Source of the DNA: Myxococcus guangdongensis
GTDB lineage: Bacteria > Myxococcota > Myxococcia > Myxococcales > Myxococcaceae
DNA: 64,000 bases
Direction: 5' to 3'
Assembly (NCBI RefSeq): GCF_024198255.1
Contig: NZ_JAJVKW010000007.1
Coordinates: 186,001-250,000, forward strand
In this document: piece after piece, positions 61,803 to 64,000 of the stretch
Position numbering within the stretch: the stretch's first letter is position 1
Layout: every line of letters starts with the position of its first letter
Position numbers and translations under genes: made by a program
Notes under the pieces: model-generated
The model's input: only the letters and a program-made list of their open reading frames with translations
Told to the model about the DNA's origin: nothing
Databases searched by the model: none

Positions 61803-64000
61803 ATGGCGGCCGAACGACTACAGAAGTACCTGGCCCGCGCGGGAGTTGCTTCGCGCCGGCACGCAGAAGAACTGATTACCGCGGGCCGCGTGGCGGTGAA
61901 CAACACGACGGTGACGGAGCTGGGGAGCCGGGTGGAGCCGGGGACGGACCTGGTCTCCGTGGACGGCAAGCTCGTCACGCCGCCGGACGAATCGTCCTAC
62001 TTCCTGCTCTACAAGCCCGTGGGCGTGGTGACCACGCTGTCGGACCCCCAGGGGCGGCCGACGGTGGCGAACTACGTGGAGGAGACGGGCAAGCGCCTGT
62101 TCCCCGTGGGCCGGCTGGACTACGACGCCGAGGGAGCGCTGCTCTTCACGGATGATGGCGCGCTGGCGCACAAGCTGACGCACCCGAGCTTCCAGGTGCC
62201 TCGCACGTATCTGGCGAAGGTGAAGGGTCAGCCCGACGTGCCGACGCTGGAGAAGCTGCGCGGCGGCGTGCGGTTGGAGGACGGCATGGCCACGCCGGTG
62301 TCGGTGGGCGTGTTCGAGGCCGCCGAGAAGAACACGTGGCTCAAGATTGTCGTGGCGGAGGGCCGTCCGCACCTCATCAAGCGCCTGTGCGCCGCCGTGG
62401 GTCACCCGGTGGTGCGCCTGTTCCGTCCGGCCTACGCGGGTGTCGGCGTGGAGGGCTTGCGTCCGGGTGAGCTGCGGCCGCTGAAGAAGACCGAGGTCGA
62501 GCTGCTGAACGAGGTGGCTGACGGGAAGACGTCGCCTCCGTCGGCGGACCTGCGGCTGCCGCCTCGGCGTCATGGTCGCGCGGCGCCGGGCTTCGATGAG
62601 TCGGATGAGGACGAGTTGGCCGTGGATGATGAGGCGCCTGTGCGCCGCAAGCCGGCGGCTCGTGCGGAGCGGAAGCCGGCGGGTGAGGGTGGCTCGGGGC
62701 TCGCGCGCTTCGGTCGGGACCGCGCGGGTGCGGGTCGTCCTGCGCGCAAGGAGTTCGGGAGCGGGGATGCTCCGCGCTCGCGTGGACCGCGTGCCGAGGG
62801 TGGCGCGTCGCGCTTCGGTCGTCCTGCTCGGAAGGAGTGGGGCGAGGGTGCTCGCGGTGAGGGGCGTCCGGCTCGCAAGTCCTTCGGTGGTGACGAGGGG
62901 CCTCGTGGCGCTCGGAGCGCCGGAGGCGAGGGGCGTCCTGCGCGCAAGACGTGGGGCGCGGGTGGCGAGGATCGTCCGGCTCGCAAGTCCTTCGGGGCCG
63001 GTGGCGAGGATCGTCCGGCGCGTAGGTCCTTCGGGGCGGGCAGCGAGGATCGCCCGGCTCGCAAGTCCTTCGGTGCCGGTGGCGAGGATCGTCCGGCGCG
63101 TAGGTCCTTCGGCGCTGGTGGCGCTGACCGTCCGGCTCGTAAGTCCTTCGGCGGTGACGAGGGTCGCCCCGCTCGTAAGTCCTTCGGTGGTGACGAGGGT
63201 CGCCCGGCTCGTAAGTCCTTCGGCGGTGACGAGGGTCGTCCGGCCCGTAAGTCCTTCGGCGCGGGCGGTGCGGATCGCCCGGCTCGCAAGTCCTTCGGTG
63301 CCGGTAGCGAGGATCGTCCGGCCCGTAGGTCCTTCGGAGCGGGCAGCGAGGATCGTCCGGCTCGCAAGTCCTTCGGTGCCGGCGGCGAGGATCGTCCGGC
63401 CCGTAGGTCCTTCGGAGCGGGCAGCGAGGATCGTCCGGCTCGCAAGTCCTTCGGTGCCGGCGGCGAGGATCGTCCGGCCCGTAGGTCCTTCGGAGCGGGC
63501 AGCGAGGATCGTCCGGCTCGCAAGTCCTTCGGTGCCGGTAGCGAGGATCGTCCGGCCCGGAAGTCCTTCGGCGCCGGCGGCACGGATCGCCCGGCTCGCA
63601 AGTCCTTTGGCAGTGACGAGGGTCGTCCGGCCCGTAGGTCCTTCGGTGCCGGTAGCGAGGACCGTCCGGCCCGGAAGTCCTTCGGTGCCGGTGGCGAGGA
63701 TCGCCCGGCTCGCAAGTCCTTCGGCGCGGGCAGCGAGGATCGTCCTCGGGGTCCCCGTGGTGCGGGTGGCACGGGCCAGGCCCGGTTCGGTCGTGGCGGG
63801 AGCTCCGATCGCGCGGCCAGCGGCGAAGGCCGTCCTCGCTTCGGCGGGCCTCGGAGCGCGGGTGGCCCGGCGCGTCGTTCGTTCGGCGACAAGGGCGCTC
63901 CGCGCGGCCGCGCCGAGGGACGTCCGTCTCGGGGTCCTCGTGACGCGGAGGGCTCCGGCCCTCGGGGTCGCGGAGGCTTCGGCGCGAAGCCCGGCGGCAG
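61803..64000 (+). CDS. rluB: RluB-type rRNA pseudouridine synthase with very long Arg-rich repeat tail (3' end beyond the window)
   Basis: The frame is open from the ATG at 61803 to the end of the window (732 codons seen). Residues 1-60 form an S4 RNA-binding domain (RLQKYLARAGVASRRHAEELI). Residues about 65-240 form the RsuA/RluB catalytic domain, with Asp106 in GRLDYDAEGALLFT and a YLAKVKG motif. It makes a pseudouridine in 23S rRNA. From about residue 255 a basic low-complexity tail begins. It includes twenty 12- or 13-residue repeats of RPAR(K/R)SFG type (62967-63734) and then irregular RGPRG/GRGGFG stretches. Such tails resemble RNA-chaperone RGG regions. The strand opposite shows a long open frame that is a by-product of the repeats. 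Confidence 0.93.
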   Translation, partial: MAAERLQKYLARAGVASRRHAEELITAGRVAVNNTTVTELGSRVEPGTDLVSVDGKLVTPPDESSYFLLYKPVGVVTTLSDPQGRPTVANYVEETGKRLFPVGRLDYDAEGALLFTDDGALAHKLTHPSFQVPRTYLAKVKGQPDVPTLEKLRGGVRLEDGMATPVSVGVFEAAEKNTWLKIVVAEGRPHLIKRLCAAVGHPVVRLFRPAYAGVGVEGLRPGELRPLKKTEVELLNEVADGKTSPPSADLRLPPRRHGRAAPGFDESDEDELAVDDEAPVRRKPAARAERKPAGEGGSGLARFGRDRAGAGRPARKEFGSGDAPRSRGPRAEGGASRFGRPARKEWGEGARGEGRPARKSFGGDEGPRGARSAGGEGRPARKTWGAGGEDRPARKSFGAGGEDRPARRSFGAGSEDRPARKSFGAGGEDRPARRSFGAGGADRPARKSFGGDEGRPARKSFGGDEGRPARKSFGGDEGRPARKSFGAGGADRPARKSFGAGSEDRPARRSFGAGSEDRPARKSFGAGGEDRPARRSFGAGSEDRPARKSFGAGGEDRPARRSFGAGSEDRPARKSFGAGSEDRPARKSFGAGGTDRPARKSFGSDEGRPARRSFGAGSEDRPARKSFGAGGEDRPARKSFGAGSEDRPRGPRGAGGTGQARFGRGGSSDRAASGEGRPRFGGPRSAGGPARRSFGDKGAPRGRAEGRPSRGPRDAEGSGPRGRGGFGAKPGG
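62967..63734 (+). repeat. In-frame tandem repeat array in the pseudouridine synthase gene
   Basis: Twenty consecutive units, sixteen of 39 bp and four of 36 bp (768 bp in all). They encode (E/A/T)DRPAR(K/R)SFGAG(G/S) or DEGRPAR(K/R)SFGG. A higher-order period of 78 bp (one Arg-Arg unit plus one Arg-Lys unit) is present: three copies at 63309, 63387 and 63465 differ only at the last bases. The near-identity points to recent slippage or unequal exchange. Looser copies lie upstream at 62737, 62821, 62865 and 62934. Confidence 0.95.

Noticed and set aside
62570-63892. Leftward proline-rich repeat protein
   Set aside because: Opposite strand of the pseudouridine synthase repeat tail; no ribosome-binding site or domain supports it.

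Overview
This is a 64 kb stretch of high-GC, densely coded bacterial chromosome. The gene families point to a myxobacterium, most likely Myxococcaceae (inference; no rRNA or other marker gene is present). They include SBBP-repeat lipoproteins, DUF4388 and Uma2 proteins, a leucine/isovaleryl-CoA operon, large TolB-propeller peptidases, many AraC regulators and convergent genes separated by only a few bases. About 48 protein genes are supported. No rRNA, tRNA, insertion sequence or CRISPR array was seen.

Layout. 0-17.5 kb: the end of an amidase gene; an AraC/NmrA/DUF1772 regulatory module; a PD40 lipoprotein divergent from a second AraC regulator; a HEAT-repeat protein; a secreted S1 protease; a large M28 peptidase with a propeller and PDZ domain; single-chain pyruvate carboxylase; a P450 and an MFS transporter. 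17.5-27.7 kb: an SBBP lipoprotein; a three-gene overlapping operon (Cys-rich repeat lipoprotein plus two CsgG/FlgO-like proteins); an NlpC/P60 hydrolase; a LytS/LytTR two-component pair; an AraC regulator. 27.8-32.6 kb: a leucine-catabolic operon (isovaleryl-CoA dehydrogenase and both methylcrotonyl-CoA carboxylase subunits). 32.6-34.25 kb: a small block of lower GC with an unrecognised Zn-ribbon protein, three to four structured imperfect repeats and a perfect terminator-like hairpin. 34.2-40.7 kb: a 2-oxoglutarate/Fe(II)-type oxygenase and a membrane formate dehydrogenase operon whose catalytic subunit is a selenoprotein. 41-43 kb: two tandem terpene synthases. 43-50 kb: an adhesin-like surface protein, a patatin, membrane proteins and lipoproteins. 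50.5-54 kb: a KGG-repeat stress protein, a small PII-like protein and two overlapping cation:proton antiporters. 54-64 kb: housekeeping genes (threonylcarbamoyl-AMP synthase, XerC/D recombinase, trpS, scpA, scpB and an RluB-type pseudouridine synthase).

Two genes are easily misread. The formate dehydrogenase alpha subunit is one gene read through an in-frame UGA (Sec190), with a bacterial SECIS hairpin just after the codon. The pseudouridine synthase runs off the right edge of the window; its long Arg-rich 12/13-residue repeat tail creates a spurious open frame on the opposite strand.

The most novel-looking element is the block at 33.69-34.24 kb. Its repeats share a CCTACATGAAC core, each unit can fold, and a perfect 16-bp inverted repeat closes the block. 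It could encode a structured non-coding RNA lying divergent to the Zn-ribbon gene, whose protein carries a PRPP-loop-like motif. That interpretation is a hypothesis.
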